Notes: a model not told the origin generated them from the sequence alone. A stretch of DNA of 64,000 nt from Streptomyces sp. TRM68416 (GCF_014596915.1 NZ_JACVWU010000026.1:55306-119305), one strand, 5' to 3'. Numbered from the stretch's first letter, positions 1 to 8,554 are shown. A program made the numbers and translations.

Positions 1-1075
1 CTGCCGCTTCGTTGTTGACGTACGGGGGCGTGGACCGGTCGTCCCAGCTGTCGACCATGTACCGGCCGGACTCGTGGTGGAACCAGTAGACCGTGCTGAA
101 CCAGTTCCGCATGTTGCAGACACAAGCCCGCACGGCGGCGCTCAGTTCTTTGCCCTTCAGTGTGCCGTCGGCGAGTTCGTCGGCAAGCGCCAAGGCCTCC
201 CGCTCGGCCACCAGGAATTCGGATATGCATTCCTCGACGCGCCGCCTGACTTCCGTCACCGCCTCTTCAAGAGTCAGCCCCTCGTGTTTGATGAGGCTGA
301 TTCCGAGATTGTGTACCTCGTCGCCCGCGAGTTCCTTGGGAAGCGAACAGAGGTCGTTGTACCAGGCGGCGAATTCCTGGCTCAGCAGCGCAGCCCGCCG
401 ATATGCGGGATGTTTTCTCACCGTGTCCGGGAGTTCTTGTCCGGCGCTCGGCTCCAGCAGATCGGTCCAGATCCAGTGGGCGAAGGTGAGCCGGCGCAGC
501 GCGAGATATTCCTCGACCGTGGGGACGACCCCGTTGGTGCGGTTGTGGAATTCCCGGTCGTACGCCTCGATCACCGTGTGGAAGTGCCGGGCGAAACGCG
601 CGTTCCAGGTCGGCGACAGGAACGAGTACAGCCGCCCCACGCTGTCGGCGAGACCGGCGACCAGCGGGTCCTCGTGGTGCAGGTGGTCCTCGGGGGAGCC
701 GAGCGCCGCGTGCAGCCGGAACCTCAGCCGCCGCCAGGCGTCCGGGCGGTGGTGCACGATGTCACGGTCGTGGCGGTCGTCCCAGACGAAGAACCACGCG
801 CTGTAGTCCGCTATCGCCTGGAGGACCTCGTCGGGGGCGCCAATGTAGTACCCCGCCATGAGGTCGGTGTAGCACAAGCCATCGGCATATTCCGCCACCT
901 TGTCCGCCGGCATGAGCCGTTTTTCCAGGAGCCAGGTACGGGTCTTCTCCTGAAGCCTGGGCCAATACGGGTGCAGTTGCCTGGGAAACGCTGCCTCGAT
1001 CACCGGGAGGGAGAGCGATGGTGGGACCGCGACCGCCGTCGGCGTCGATGTGGTGCTGTGTGAGAAAGCGTGCAC
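1..1075 (-). CDS. eizA: epi-isozizaene synthase (sesquiterpene cyclase), 3' end cut by window edge
   Basis: Class I terpene cyclase that turns farnesyl diphosphate into epi-isozizaene, precursor of the antibiotic albaflavenone. The visible 358 residues carry the aspartate-rich motif DDRHD starting at residue 99 and the second Mg2+-binding motif NDLCSLPKE near residue 240, both as in the S. coelicolor enzyme (361 aa), so only about three codons are missing. Start is GTG at 1073-1075, preceded by GAGAGGGG at a normal distance. In other streptomycetes the P450 CYP170A1 gene follows directly; here it would lie beyond the left edge. Sequence identity to the known enzyme appears very high from memory; no alignment was run. 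Confidence 0.93.
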   Translation of the reverse strand, partial: MHAFSHSTTSTPTAVAVPPSLSLPVIEAAFPRQLHPYWPRLQEKTRTWLLEKRLMPADKVAEYADGLCYTDLMAGYYIGAPDEVLQAIADYSAWFFVWDDRHDRDIVHHRPDAWRRLRFRLHAALGSPEDHLHHEDPLVAGLADSVGRLYSFLSPTWNARFARHFHTVIEAYDREFHNRTNGVVPTVEEYLALRRLTFAHWIWTDLLEPSAGQELPDTVRKHPAYRRAALLSQEFAAWYNDLCSLPKELAGDEVHNLGISLIKHEGLTLEEAVTEVRRRVEECISEFLVAEREALALADELADGTLKGKELSAAVRACVCNMRNWFSTVYWFHHESGRYMVDSWDDRSTPPYVNNEAA

Positions 1076-1294
1076 GAACAAACCCCTCTCAGCCGCCAGT
1101 TGCGCACACCTCTCCCGTTGTGCCGGGCGTGCGCCGTTGCGTATCCCCGCACTTCCCATTCAGCACTACAACTGACCGATCTGGGAACGGATTTGCTCCA
1201 TTCACTACCCCACGATGCCGAGAATCTCCCCTTGTGTGACTGATTACGGATCACCAGAGGGGCACAGGGGATCGAACGTACGACGCACAGACGA

Positions 1295-1334
1295 ACGGCG
1301 CCCGGTCAGGGAGGGGTCCCTGAACAGGCGCCGT
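1295..1334 (-). terminator. nested hairpin, terminator after def
   Basis: ACGGCGCC (1295-1302) pairs with GGCGCCGT (1327-1334), and inside it TCAGGGA pairs with TCCCTGA. It lies 30 bases past the deformylase stop codon. There is no clear T-run, as is usual in Streptomyces. The rest of 1076-1294 shows no further feature and must hold the eizA promoter. Confidence 0.6.
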
Positions 1335-1366
1335 GCGAAAGGGGACTTGTGGGGCCGGAGTCGACT

Positions 1367-2017
1367 TCAGTCGTTCGCGACCACGGGGTAGCGGGGTTCG
1401 TTCTCGGCCATCTGGCGCAGGGCGTCCTTGCGCTCCCGCTTGGAGAGCCGGTCGATGTAGAGGTAGCCGTACAGATGATCGGTCTCGTGCTGCAAACACC
1501 GCGCGAAGTAGCCGGTGCCCCGCACCTTGATCGGGTTGCCCTTCTCGTCCTGGCCGGTCACCTCGGCGTAGTCCGGCCGGGCCAGCGGCGCGTACGCGGT
1601 GGGCACGGACAGGCATCCCTCGTTGCTGTCGTCCAGCCGGCGCCGCTCGGCGGGCAGGTCCACGAGCTTGGGGTTGCAGACCACACCGACGTGCCGCTCG
1701 CCCTGGTCGTCCTGGCAGTCGTAGACGAAGACCTTCAGGTCGACGCCGATCTGGTTGGCGGCCAGGCCCACGCCCTCGGCGGTGCGCTGCGAGGCGAACA
1801 TGTCCGCGACGAGCTGGTCCAGCTCCGCGCCGAACTCGGTGACGTCCTTGCACTCCTTGTGCAGCACCGGGTTCCCGACGACCGTGATCGGCCGCGAGGT
1901 GCCGCGCTCACGCCAGGCGTTCTCGCGCTCCTCGGTCTCCTCGGTGTCGATGACGAAACCCTCATCGTCCACGGGAAGCACGCCCGCGTGCTGCTGATCG
2001 GTGTCCTGCTGCGCCAT
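1367..2017 (-). CDS. def: peptide deformylase
   Basis: Metal-dependent hydrolase that removes the formyl group from the N-terminal methionine of new proteins; cytoplasmic and normally essential, the target of actinonin. All three family motifs are present: GVGLAANQIG (82-91), EGCLSVP (134-140, metal Cys) and QHETDHL (177-183, two metal His and the catalytic Glu). Start ATG at 2015-2017 gives 216 aa; the reading frame stays open further upstream but runs into a dispersed repeat, so the longer version is unlikely. The acidic N-terminal 40 residues are an extension seen in streptomycete deformylases. Streptomyces usually carry several paralogs; this one sits beside eizA and the sigR region as in S. 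coelicolor. Confidence 0.95.
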   Translation of the reverse strand: MAQQDTDQQHAGVLPVDDEGFVIDTEETEERENAWRERGTSRPITVVGNPVLHKECKDVTEFGAELDQLVADMFASQRTAEGVGLAANQIGVDLKVFVYDCQDDQGERHVGVVCNPKLVDLPAERRRLDDSNEGCLSVPTAYAPLARPDYAEVTGQDEKGNPIKVRGTGYFARCLQHETDHLYGYLYIDRLSKRERKDALRQMAENEPRYPVVAND

Positions 2018-2080
2018 GACCGACGTATGCCTTCCTGAAACCAAGTGAATTCTGCGAATACAGGGTAAGGGGGGAGGGCG

Positions 2081-2133
2081 CCCCAAAGGGGCGCGGGGAA
2101 CTGCGCGACCAGCCACAACGAGCCCGCAGCCGG
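2081..2133. repeat. dispersed intergenic repeat, copy 1 (GGGGCGCGGGGAACTGCGCG type)
   Basis: The stretch CCCCAAAGGGGCGCGGGGAA followed by CTGCGCGACCAGCCACAACG and AGCCCGC recurs almost unchanged at 28646-28700 and in part at 12258-12300 and 9375-9400. It fills the gap between two genes. This element is common in Streptomyces intergenic DNA; its role is unknown. Confidence 0.8.
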
Positions 2134-2142
2134 ACAACGCCC

Positions 2143-3123
2143 TCAGCAGACCTCTTCCAAATCCCGCCAGTCCCGGGAATCAGGGCTGTCCGCGACCCAC
2201 CCGTCCAACAACCCCCGCACCAGAGAAGCCGGCGCAGCCACCCCGCACTCCCGCTCCGGCACCCACAGCTGCCCGTCCGTCCGATGCCCCAGCGGCCCGG
2301 GATGCCCCGGCTCACTGTGGTCGTGCGGATCCAGGTGCTCCCCGTCGCCCTCGTCGGAGGGCATCCGGGACTCGGAGCACGTCCGGCACAGCAGCCGCAC
2401 CGACGACGACCAGTCCTCCGCCGCGAACCCGGCGTCGGCCGCGAGCTGCTCCAGCGCGTCCCGGTCGGCCTCGGTCGCCGCCTCCAGCAGGACGACCCAG
2501 GTCGGCACCGGCGAGGGCGCCCAGAGCTCGATCTCGTCGAACACCGGGAACGCGTGCCCGGCGGTGGTGGTGCGCTCCCCGTGGGGCACACCGTCGTGCA
2601 GGACGACCTCGCCCCAGCGCCGCCCGGAGGACGGCAGCGGAATCGACAGCACCTCCATCCGGGCGGGGTCCAGCCTGCGCCCCCACACCACCTCGGCCTC
2701 GCCCTCCGGGGAGAGCCGTACGGCGGCGCTGCCGAGTTCCATGCCCACGGGCTCACCGGCGTCGGCGGCCCCGCCCGGCACCCGCAGCCCGTAGGCCTGC
2801 CAGGCACGGCGGGCGAGCGGCCAGTCCTGCAGGGCGGTGGCCGCGATGCCGACGTTCCACCAGTCGGGGGCCCCGGTCTCCCGGTCGAGCAGCGCCACGG
2901 CCCTCAGCCCCGCCGCGCGGGCCTGCTCCCAGTCGTGCCGGAACTTGTGCAGCAGCGCGAGGTTGAACCAGGACTCGGACAGCCAGGGTTCCAGGTCGGC
3001 GGCGCGTGTCAGCAGCGCGCCCGCGTCGTCGTACCGACCGTCGCCGATCAACGTGAACGCGCGGTCGGTGGCCTGCCGCCAGGAGGCGGAGGGCCGGTGC
3101 CGTCCCTTGCCGAAGATCCTCAC
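2143..3123 (-). CDS. tetratricopeptide-repeat protein
   Basis: Cytoplasmic protein of 326 aa with TPR-type helices in its first 130 residues (a segment around WFNLALLHKF resembles a TPR helix) and an unrecognised C-terminal half rich in acidic and His residues. Residues near the end hold several Cys and His (LLCRTCSES, DPHDH, ECG) that could bind a metal. No enzyme motif is seen. I chose GTG at 3121-3123 (product begins MRIFGKGR); the frame is open back to an ATG at 3237, but that would place the start against the stop codon of the next gene and adds a poorly conserved-looking stretch. Function unknown; the gene keeps its place beside def in related genomes. Confidence 0.75.
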   Translation of the reverse strand: MRIFGKGRHRPSASWRQATDRAFTLIGDGRYDDAGALLTRAADLEPWLSESWFNLALLHKFRHDWEQARAAGLRAVALLDRETGAPDWWNVGIAATALQDWPLARRAWQAYGLRVPGGAADAGEPVGMELGSAAVRLSPEGEAEVVWGRRLDPARMEVLSIPLPSSGRRWGEVVLHDGVPHGERTTTAGHAFPVFDEIELWAPSPVPTWVVLLEAATEADRDALEQLAADAGFAAEDWSSSVRLLCRTCSESRMPSDEGDGEHLDPHDHSEPGHPGPLGHRTDGQLWVPERECGVAAPASLVRGLLDGWVADSPDSRDWRDLEEVC

Positions 3124-3240
3124 GATTCCCGCCTGCCAGTTCCGTCGAGTGGGCCGGCTGTGCCCCCGGACAGCCTCTCGGAGACCCTCTCCCTTCGCAT
3201 CCAACCACGTACCGCTGGAGGGGCGCTCATTACCCATGGG

Positions 3241-4482
3241 TTACCCCACCGGCCCCAAGGTCAGACCGTCTCTTGACAGCACCCTGGCCAGCGCCGCCAC
3301 GACCTCGGGCGCGTAGTCCCCGGCCGTGCCCAGCCGCAGCGCCTCCAGGGCCGTCAGCGGCCCGCCGGGCCCGGCGCCCTGCGCCTTCTCCTCGTAGGCG
3401 TTGACGGCTCGTACGATCCGCGCGGCGACCGGCTGCTCCGGGCAGGGGTCGGCCTGGCGCTCCACGACCACGGCGACCGAGCCGTCGACACCGGTGCTGC
3501 GTACCACGGCACCGCCGAGCAGGGCGATCCTGCGCTGTTCGGCGGCGGGCAGGTCGGCGGTGGCCCCGGCGGGGACGGGGTCGACGAGGCTCAGCTGGCC
3601 GATGTCGTGCATCAGGGCCGCGTACTCCAGGACGGTGAGTTCGGCCTCGGACAGCCCCAGGTCCCGTCCGACGGCCACGCTGAGCGCGGCGACCCGCCGG
3701 GCGTGCCCGGCCGGGGTGTACCCGGCGACCTCGGTGGCCCGGGCGAGTGAGGCGATGGTCTGCCGGTAGGTGGCGCGGACGGCGGCGTACCGGCGGAAGG
3801 AGAGCTGGGCGAGCAGCAGGGGCAGGCAGAACACGGGCAGCGCCCACAGCCCCACGACGGCCACCGCGAGCGCCATGACCGCGCCGGTCGCGCAGACGGC
3901 CGAGCCGATGCCGAGCAGGGCCCGCAGCTCGTCCCGGAGCAGCGGACCGAACGGCCATCCGGTCCGGGAGTGCGCGAGCGCGGCGGCCAGGACGGCGTCG
4001 CACAGGGCGGTGAGGGAGAGCAGCGCGAGCAGCAGCAGCGCGTAGGCGGGGCCGATCCACCCGTCGAACAGGCCCCGGTTGTACAGGGGTTGGAAGCAGG
4101 CGGCGGCGAAGGCGACGGTGAGGATCCGCCGGGCCAGGTGGTCGGGCGCGGCGCCGCGGCCGCGCGCGATGTGCGGCACGGCGCCGAGGAGGGAGGCGAG
4201 GAGCACGACGGTGACGACCTGGAGGACGCCGTGGTACGTGGGGTCTCCCGCGTTCTCCCCGAGCAGGGCGTACGACAGGGCCCCGGCGGCGGCGAGCGGT
4301 GCGGCCTCGCGGACGTGGGCGCCGGTTCCCCGGGTCAGCTCGCCGATGGTGATCAGCACGCCGAAGGCCAGGGCGACGGGCCGCTCCTCCAGGCCCTGCC
4401 AGAGGGTGTGCGGGAGGGCGGCGGCGGCGAGGAGGGCGGCCGAGCCGTGGACGAGGGCGCGGATCCACCGGGAGGGCGTCAC
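3241..4482 (-). CDS. membrane protein with degenerate HD domain
   Basis: 413 aa: about seven hydrophobic segments in the first 215 residues, then an HD-type phosphohydrolase domain. It keeps an HD pair (MHDIGQLSLVDP) and the GHARRVAALS helix, but the GYP part of an HD-GYP domain is missing: where the neighbour has HHHERLDGSGYP, this protein reads VVRSTGVDGSVAVVVE. Activity against cyclic di-nucleotides is therefore doubtful; it may be a sensor or partner. Start GTG at 4480-4482 overlaps the stop codon of the upstream HD-GYP gene (GTGA), so the two are translationally coupled and probably act together at the membrane. Confidence 0.8.
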   Translation of the reverse strand: MTPSRWIRALVHGSAALLAAAALPHTLWQGLEERPVALAFGVLITIGELTRGTGAHVREAAPLAAAGALSYALLGENAGDPTYHGVLQVVTVVLLASLLGAVPHIARGRGAAPDHLARRILTVAFAAACFQPLYNRGLFDGWIGPAYALLLLALLSLTALCDAVLAAALAHSRTGWPFGPLLRDELRALLGIGSAVCATGAVMALAVAVVGLWALPVFCLPLLLAQLSFRRYAAVRATYRQTIASLARATEVAGYTPAGHARRVAALSVAVGRDLGLSEAELTVLEYAALMHDIGQLSLVDPVPAGATADLPAAEQRRIALLGGAVVRSTGVDGSVAVVVERQADPCPEQPVAARIVRAVNAYEEKAQGAGPGGPLTALEALRLGTAGDYAPEVVAALARVLSRDGLTLGPVG

Positions 4483-5762
4483 CGCTGTGCCTCGGGTACC
4501 GCCGCGCGGGGGCGCGGCGGGTGGGCTTCGTCGGCGGTGACGGCGGGGTGCCAACCGTGCTGTCCCAGCGCGCTGACCAGGGCTTCGACCATCCGTGGGT
4601 CGAACTGCGACCCGGCGCACCGCCGCAGCTCCTCCAGCGCCGCGGCCACCGGCCGGGCCCTGCGGTAGGACCGGGTGGACGTCATCGCGTCGAACGCGTC
4701 CGCCACGGCCACCACCCGGGCGGGCTCGGGGATCTGGCTGCCGACGAGCCCGTACGGGTATCCGCTGCCGTCCAGCCGCTCGTGGTGGTGCAGTACGGCG
4801 GTCCGGGCCTCGCCGAGGAAGGAGATGCCGCGGACCATCTCGTGCCCGTACTCGGGGTGCAGTTCGATGATCCGCCGCTCCTCGGGGGTCAGCGGCCCGT
4901 CCTTGCGCAGCAGCCGGGTGGGCACGCCGAGCTTGCCCACGTCGTGCAGGATCCCGGCGAACCGGAGCACCTCCACGCGGCCGTCGTCCATGCCCAGTTC
5001 GCGCGCGATCATCATCGAGGCCTGTCCGACCCGTTCGCTGTGTCCGCGGGTGTAGCCGTCCTTGATGTCGACGGCCTGGACGAGCGCCCGGATCGTCGCC
5101 TGATGGGCCGCCCGCTCCCGGTGGTACTGCGCGAACGCCCACCAGGAGACGCACATCGGCAGCAGCACGAGCAGCGCGGCGACGGGCCCGTAGGGGCTGC
5201 GCCAGAGCACGGCCATCATCAGTCCGGCCAGCCCGTGCACCGAGATCGGCGCCAGGGAGCGCAGGAACAGCCCCCGCCAGGCCCGGCGGGCCGGCACCTG
5301 TTCGGCCAGCGTGAGGATGCCGCCGTCGAGCAGGGTCAACGCCAGGCAGAACGCCACCACCGCACCACCGGCCGGCAGGAGGACGTAGGGGAAGTCGGAG
5401 GCGACGACGGCGTCCCGGCCGCCGAGCGCCCAGTGCACGCGGGCGGCCGCCCAGACGGCGAGCGAGAGCTGCGCGGCCCGCCAGATCCGCCGGGTCGGCG
5501 CGCCCGGGGAGAGCAGTGCCGCGGGCAGCGGTACGAGCGCGGCGGCGGGCGGCGGCAGCAGGAAGGCCCCGGCGAGCAGGACGGGGTGGAAGGTGCCGGC
5601 GAACCGCCGTCGTGCGAGCCGCTCGCAGCCCGCGTACAGCACGGCGAGGAGGACGAGGGCCCACCACGGTGTGCGCACGGACGGCAGCGGAAGCAGGCAG
5701 AGCAGGGCACCGAGGGCGACGCAGGCGACGTACGCACGCGCCCGCGCGGGAATCCCCTCCAT
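4479..5762 (-). CDS. membrane HD-GYP domain protein (putative cyclic-di-GMP phosphodiesterase)
   Basis: 427 aa. Residues 1-210 contain about six to seven membrane segments; residues 225-400 are an HD-GYP domain with HDVGKLGVP, the helix GHSERVGQAS and the signature HHHERLDGSGYP intact. Proteins of this family open cyclic-di-GMP or related nucleotides, and cyclic-di-GMP controls development in Streptomyces through BldD. The substrate of this one is inferred from the family only. First gene of a two-gene unit with the degenerate HD protein downstream (4-base overlap). Start ATG at 5760-5762. Confidence 0.87.
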   Translation of the reverse strand: MEGIPARARAYVACVALGALLCLLPLPSVRTPWWALVLLAVLYAGCERLARRRFAGTFHPVLLAGAFLLPPPAAALVPLPAALLSPGAPTRRIWRAAQLSLAVWAAARVHWALGGRDAVVASDFPYVLLPAGGAVVAFCLALTLLDGGILTLAEQVPARRAWRGLFLRSLAPISVHGLAGLMMAVLWRSPYGPVAALLVLLPMCVSWWAFAQYHRERAAHQATIRALVQAVDIKDGYTRGHSERVGQASMMIARELGMDDGRVEVLRFAGILHDVGKLGVPTRLLRKDGPLTPEERRIIELHPEYGHEMVRGISFLGEARTAVLHHHERLDGSGYPYGLVGSQIPEPARVVAVADAFDAMTSTRSYRRARPVAAALEELRRCAGSQFDPRMVEALVSALGQHGWHPAVTADEAHPPRPRAAVPEAQR

Positions 5763-5873
5763 GACGTCCCTCCCCTGGCCACACCCGTCCAGCGTCGGGA
5801 GCCTAGAGGGGCCAGGGGGGAGTGTGCGGGCCTATCACCCGCCGATTAGCACGTTCGAGTGACGACAGCCTGT

Positions 5874-6176
5874 TCAGGATTCCTGCGGCGTCGCGGTGAT
5901 GTCGTGCTCGGGGACGGCCTGCCCGGAGCGGATCAGATCGAGCCGCCCCAGGACCTTGGAGCGCAGGTCGGACGGTACGTCGTCGTGACCGCAGCAGCGC
6001 TTCACGAGCTTCTTGACGGCCTCTTCGAGCCCGTACTTCTCCAGGCACGGCGAGCACTCCTGGAAGTGCTGCTTGAACTTGTCGCGGTCGACGTCCGGCA
6101 TCTCACTGTCGAGGAACTCGTAGAGATGGTCCAGGACCTCACTGCAGTCCGTCTCGTGCGGCTCTCCGCAGCTCAT
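5874..6176 (-). CDS. rsrA: zinc-containing redox-sensitive anti-sigma factor RsrA
   Basis: 100 aa ZAS-family anti-sigma factor that binds sigma-R in reducing conditions and lets it go when disulfides form and zinc is lost. The ZAS core H37-x3-C41-x2-C44 is present, and Cys3, Cys11, Cys61 and Cys62 also match the known S. coelicolor protein. The start ATG (6174-6176) overlaps the stop of sigR (ATGA), giving coupled synthesis of sigma factor and inhibitor. The identity is firm because both the cysteine pattern and the sigR neighbour agree. Confidence 0.96.
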   Translation of the reverse strand: MSCGEPHETDCSEVLDHLYEFLDSEMPDVDRDKFKQHFQECSPCLEKYGLEEAVKKLVKRCCGHDDVPSDLRSKVLGRLDLIRSGQAVPEHDITATPQES

Positions 6177-6856
6177 GAGCCCGAGCCTTTCGCTTCGTTC
6201 GACTCCCCGGCGCCCGCCGGGACCAGCCCGCGCTCACGGGCGTAGTCCTCCAGCATGCCGCGCAGTTGACGGCGTCCCCGGTGCAGCCGGGACATCACCG
6301 TACCGATGGGTGTCCCCATGATGTCCGCGATCTCCTTGTACGCAAAGCCCTCTACGTCCGCGAGATAGACGGCGATGCGGAATTCCTCGGGGATCGCCTG
6401 GAGTGCTTCCTTCACGTCCGAGTCCGGCAGGTGGTCGAGCGCCTGCGACTCGGCGGAGCGCAGACCGGTCGACATGTGCGACTCGGCGCGCGCCAGCTGC
6501 CAGTCCTCGATCTCCTCGGCCGCGCTGCGCTGGGGTTCGCGCTGCTTCTTGCGGTACGAGTTGATGAACGTGTTGGTGAGGATCCGGTACAGCCAGGCCT
6601 TGAGGTTGGTGCCCTCACGGAACTGGTGGAAGGACGCGTACGCCTTGGCATACGTCTCCTGCACGAGGTCCTCGGCGTCGGCCGGGTTGCGCGTCATGCG
6701 CAGCGCGGCCGAATACATCTGGTCGAGGAATTCGAGCGCGTCCCGCTCGAAGCGCGCGCTGCGCTCCGCGGTGGTCTCCGTGCTCGTGCCCCGGCCCTCG
6801 GGCTGCTCCGCCTGGCCGTGTTCGGTCCCTGCGTCGGTACCGGGAACCGGACCCAC
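6173..6856 (-). CDS. sigR: ECF sigma factor SigR (thiol-oxidative stress)
   Basis: Group IV sigma factor that directs RNA polymerase to genes for thioredoxin, mycothiol and protein quality control after disulfide stress. Region 2 (DAEDLVQETYAKAYASF) and region 4 (AYKEIADIMGTPIGTVMSRL) are clear. The 227-residue form starts at GTG 6854-6856, the length of sigma-R in S. coelicolor. A purine tract (GAGGAG) directly touches this GTG, an unusually short distance. The frame continues upstream without a stop for exactly 55 codons to an ATG at 7019-7021, giving the longer form described separately. Overlaps rsrA by 4 bases. Confidence 0.95.
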   Translation of the reverse strand: MGPVPGTDAGTEHGQAEQPEGRGTSTETTAERSARFERDALEFLDQMYSAALRMTRNPADAEDLVQETYAKAYASFHQFREGTNLKAWLYRILTNTFINSYRKKQREPQRSAAEEIEDWQLARAESHMSTGLRSAESQALDHLPDSDVKEALQAIPEEFRIAVYLADVEGFAYKEIADIMGTPIGTVMSRLHRGRRQLRGMLEDYARERGLVPAGAGESNEAKGSGS

Positions 6857-7021
6857 CTCCTCAAGATTCCGGGCAGCACCGAAACCGATGCCACCAGATT
6901 CGGAGGATAGACGACTACCCGTCTGCGCCGCCCCTCGAATAGGCGCGGTCTTGGCCGCGTGCAGCACCGTCCAGTCCAGGTCAGTGCGGCTGCTGCGGCT
7001 CGGGCAGTAAGTCGAACCCAT
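6857..7021 (-). other. N-terminal extension encoding the long form sigma-R-prime
   Basis: Fifty-five in-frame codons from ATG 7019-7021 to the sigR GTG. In S. coelicolor a sigma-R isoform with a 55-residue N-terminal extension is made from the stress-induced promoter and is quickly degraded, which shuts the response down. The identical length here, and a sigma-R promoter placed about 45 bases before this ATG, support the same isoform control. The extension itself was not compared with another species. Confidence 0.8.
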
Positions 7022-7065
7022 GCGGCGGACTTCCTCTCTGAGACGTGTGCGCTTCTGTCCGCCTC

Positions 7066-7091
7066 AACAGGGGGCCGCTGCGCAACATTCC
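7066..7091 (-). promoter_or_regulatory. sigma-R-dependent promoter of sigR
   Basis: On the minus strand GGAAT (7087-7091), an 18-base spacer (7069-7086) and GTT (7066-7068): an exact match to the sigma-R consensus GGAAT-N18-GTT. Transcription would start about 35 to 40 bases before the sigma-R-prime ATG, making sigR autoregulated. The promoter lies within 10 bases of the stop of the upstream gene. Confidence 0.9.
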
Positions 7092-7098
7092 CGGGTCT

Positions 7099-7737
7099 TT
7101 ACCCGAGTGACCCGGTCCACTTCACGACCGCGTCCGTGACGATCCCCACGGCCTCCTCCTGGGTGAGGTCGGCCCGCTTCGGCACGGCGAAGCCATGATC
7201 GCCGCAGGGCACCTCGACCAGTTCGTACTCCCCGTCCGGGAATTCCTCGGGCTTTCCGAAGGGGTCGTTGCCGCCCTGCACGACCAGCGTGGGCACCCCG
7301 GAGCCGAGCAGCTCCTCGGCGCGGGACTTCTCCGGCCTGCCCGGCGGGTGGAGCGGGAAACTGAGGGCTACGACGGCGGCGGCGCCCAGCTCCACGGCCG
7401 TACGGCAGGCGACCCGGGCGCCCGCGCTGCGCCCGCCGGAGATCACCGGCAGGCCCGGCTTCGCCACCGCGGGCCAGATGCCCCGCCAGCCCACGTCCAG
7501 GGTCTTCGGCGCGGACGCCACCTTCTTGCCGGCCACCCGCCAGGGCTGCTCGACGAGGGCGACGCTCACGCCGTGCCCGGGCAGGACGTGGGCGAGGGCC
7601 TGGAGGTCGCGGGCGTCGATGCCGCCGCCGGCGCCATGGCTGACGGCGAGGACGAGGCGCGGCTTCTTCGCGCGGTGCCAGGTGACGCGGGCGTCGCCCG
7701 CGTCGGTGCTGATGATCTCGGTGATCTCTTGGGTCAC
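7099..7737 (-). CDS. alpha/beta hydrolase, KANL3/TEX30-like
   Basis: 212 aa cytoplasmic protein of the small alpha/beta hydrolase family related to dienelactone hydrolases and eukaryotic TEX30. The nucleophile elbow GGRSAGARVA carries the Ser, SHGAGGG forms the oxyanion side, and the acid and His probably lie in GGNDPFG and CGDHGF. Substrate unknown. Start GTG at 7735-7737 is one base from the stop of the SRAP gene, so the two form an operon that runs toward sigR. Confidence 0.85.
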   Translation of the reverse strand: MTQEITEIISTDAGDARVTWHRAKKPRLVLAVSHGAGGGIDARDLQALAHVLPGHGVSVALVEQPWRVAGKKVASAPKTLDVGWRGIWPAVAKPGLPVISGGRSAGARVACRTAVELGAAAVVALSFPLHPPGRPEKSRAEELLGSGVPTLVVQGGNDPFGKPEEFPDGEYELVEVPCGDHGFAVPKRADLTQEEAVGIVTDAVVKWTGSLG

Positions 7738-7738
7738 G

Positions 7739-8554
7739 TCAGAAGAGTGTGCCCTCTTCGGGCCCCTCCAGCTCCTTCAGCAGCTCCGGCCCGTTGTTGC
7801 GGACGTTGCTGACGGCCGTGGACACCGGGTAGGCGCGCATCAGGCCGGGCGGGGGCGGCTCCAGCAGGGAGCGCAGGTCCTCGGCGTCGGTGCGGGAGGG
7901 GTCCAGCCAGGAGTCCCAGCGGTCGGGGGTGAGCATGAGGGGCATCCGGGGGTGGATCTCGGCGAGCGTGTGCGGCCCGTCGGCCGGTGCGACCGCCAGC
8001 GGGGTCGTCTCCGCCTCGGTGGTGATGACGGAGCAGGTCACCCACCAGGCCTGCGGGTGGTCGTCGGGCAGGGTGCGGTCCCGCCAGAACTCGTAGAGCC
8101 CGGCCATCGCGAAGACCGAGCCGTCGGCGGGCAGCACGAAGTACGGCTGCTTGCGCGGCCGCTTCTTCCTCCCCTCGACCTCCAGGTCCCGCTCCTGCTT
8201 GCCGGTGACCCACTCGTAGTAGCCGTCGGCGGGGATGATGCAGCGCCGGGAGGCGAAGGCGCGGCGGTAGGACGGCTTCTCGTGGACCGTCTCCGCGCGC
8301 GCGTTGATCATCCGGGCGCCGCCCTCGGGCGTCTTGGACCAGGACGGGACCAGGCCCCACTTCAGCTTGCGCAGCTGGCGAACCGGGCGCGGCTCCTCGG
8401 CGTCCTTCAGAGGACGGTCCAGTACCGCGTAAACCTCTTTGGTCGGGGCCACGTTGTAGTCGGGGGCCAGGGTCTCCTCGGGATCCCATTTCTCGATCTC
8501 GAAGATTCCCGCGAGATCCTCCGGCCTACGACTCGATGCATACCGTCCGCACAT
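7739..8554 (-). CDS. SRAP family abasic-site protein (YedK/HMCES-like)
   Basis: Binds abasic sites in single-stranded DNA and crosslinks to them through its N-terminal Cys, shielding them from cleavage. Starting at ATG 8552-8554 gives 271 aa beginning MCGRY, which puts the catalytic Cys at position 2 as the family requires; an ATG three codons earlier would bury it. Also visible are the motifs NARAETV, RRCIIPADGYYEW (catalytic Glu) and HPRMPLML (His). The start is 50 bases from the divergent M50-like gene, so the promoters must be short and back to back. Confidence 0.93.
   Translation of the reverse strand: MCGRYASSRRPEDLAGIFEIEKWDPEETLAPDYNVAPTKEVYAVLDRPLKDAEEPRPVRQLRKLKWGLVPSWSKTPEGGARMINARAETVHEKPSYRRAFASRRCIIPADGYYEWVTGKQERDLEVEGRKKRPRKQPYFVLPADGSVFAMAGLYEFWRDRTLPDDHPQAWWVTCSVITTEAETTPLAVAPADGPHTLAEIHPRMPLMLTPDRWDSWLDPSRTDAEDLRSLLEPPPPGLMRAYPVSTAVSNVRNNGPELLKELEGPEEGTLF

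Noticed and set aside
3241..5784. One 847-codon protein spanning both HD genes
   Set aside because: Only its downstream part (3241-4482) is a membrane/HD protein. The upstream part is an Arg/Ala-rich shadow of the HD-GYP gene, which lies in another frame.
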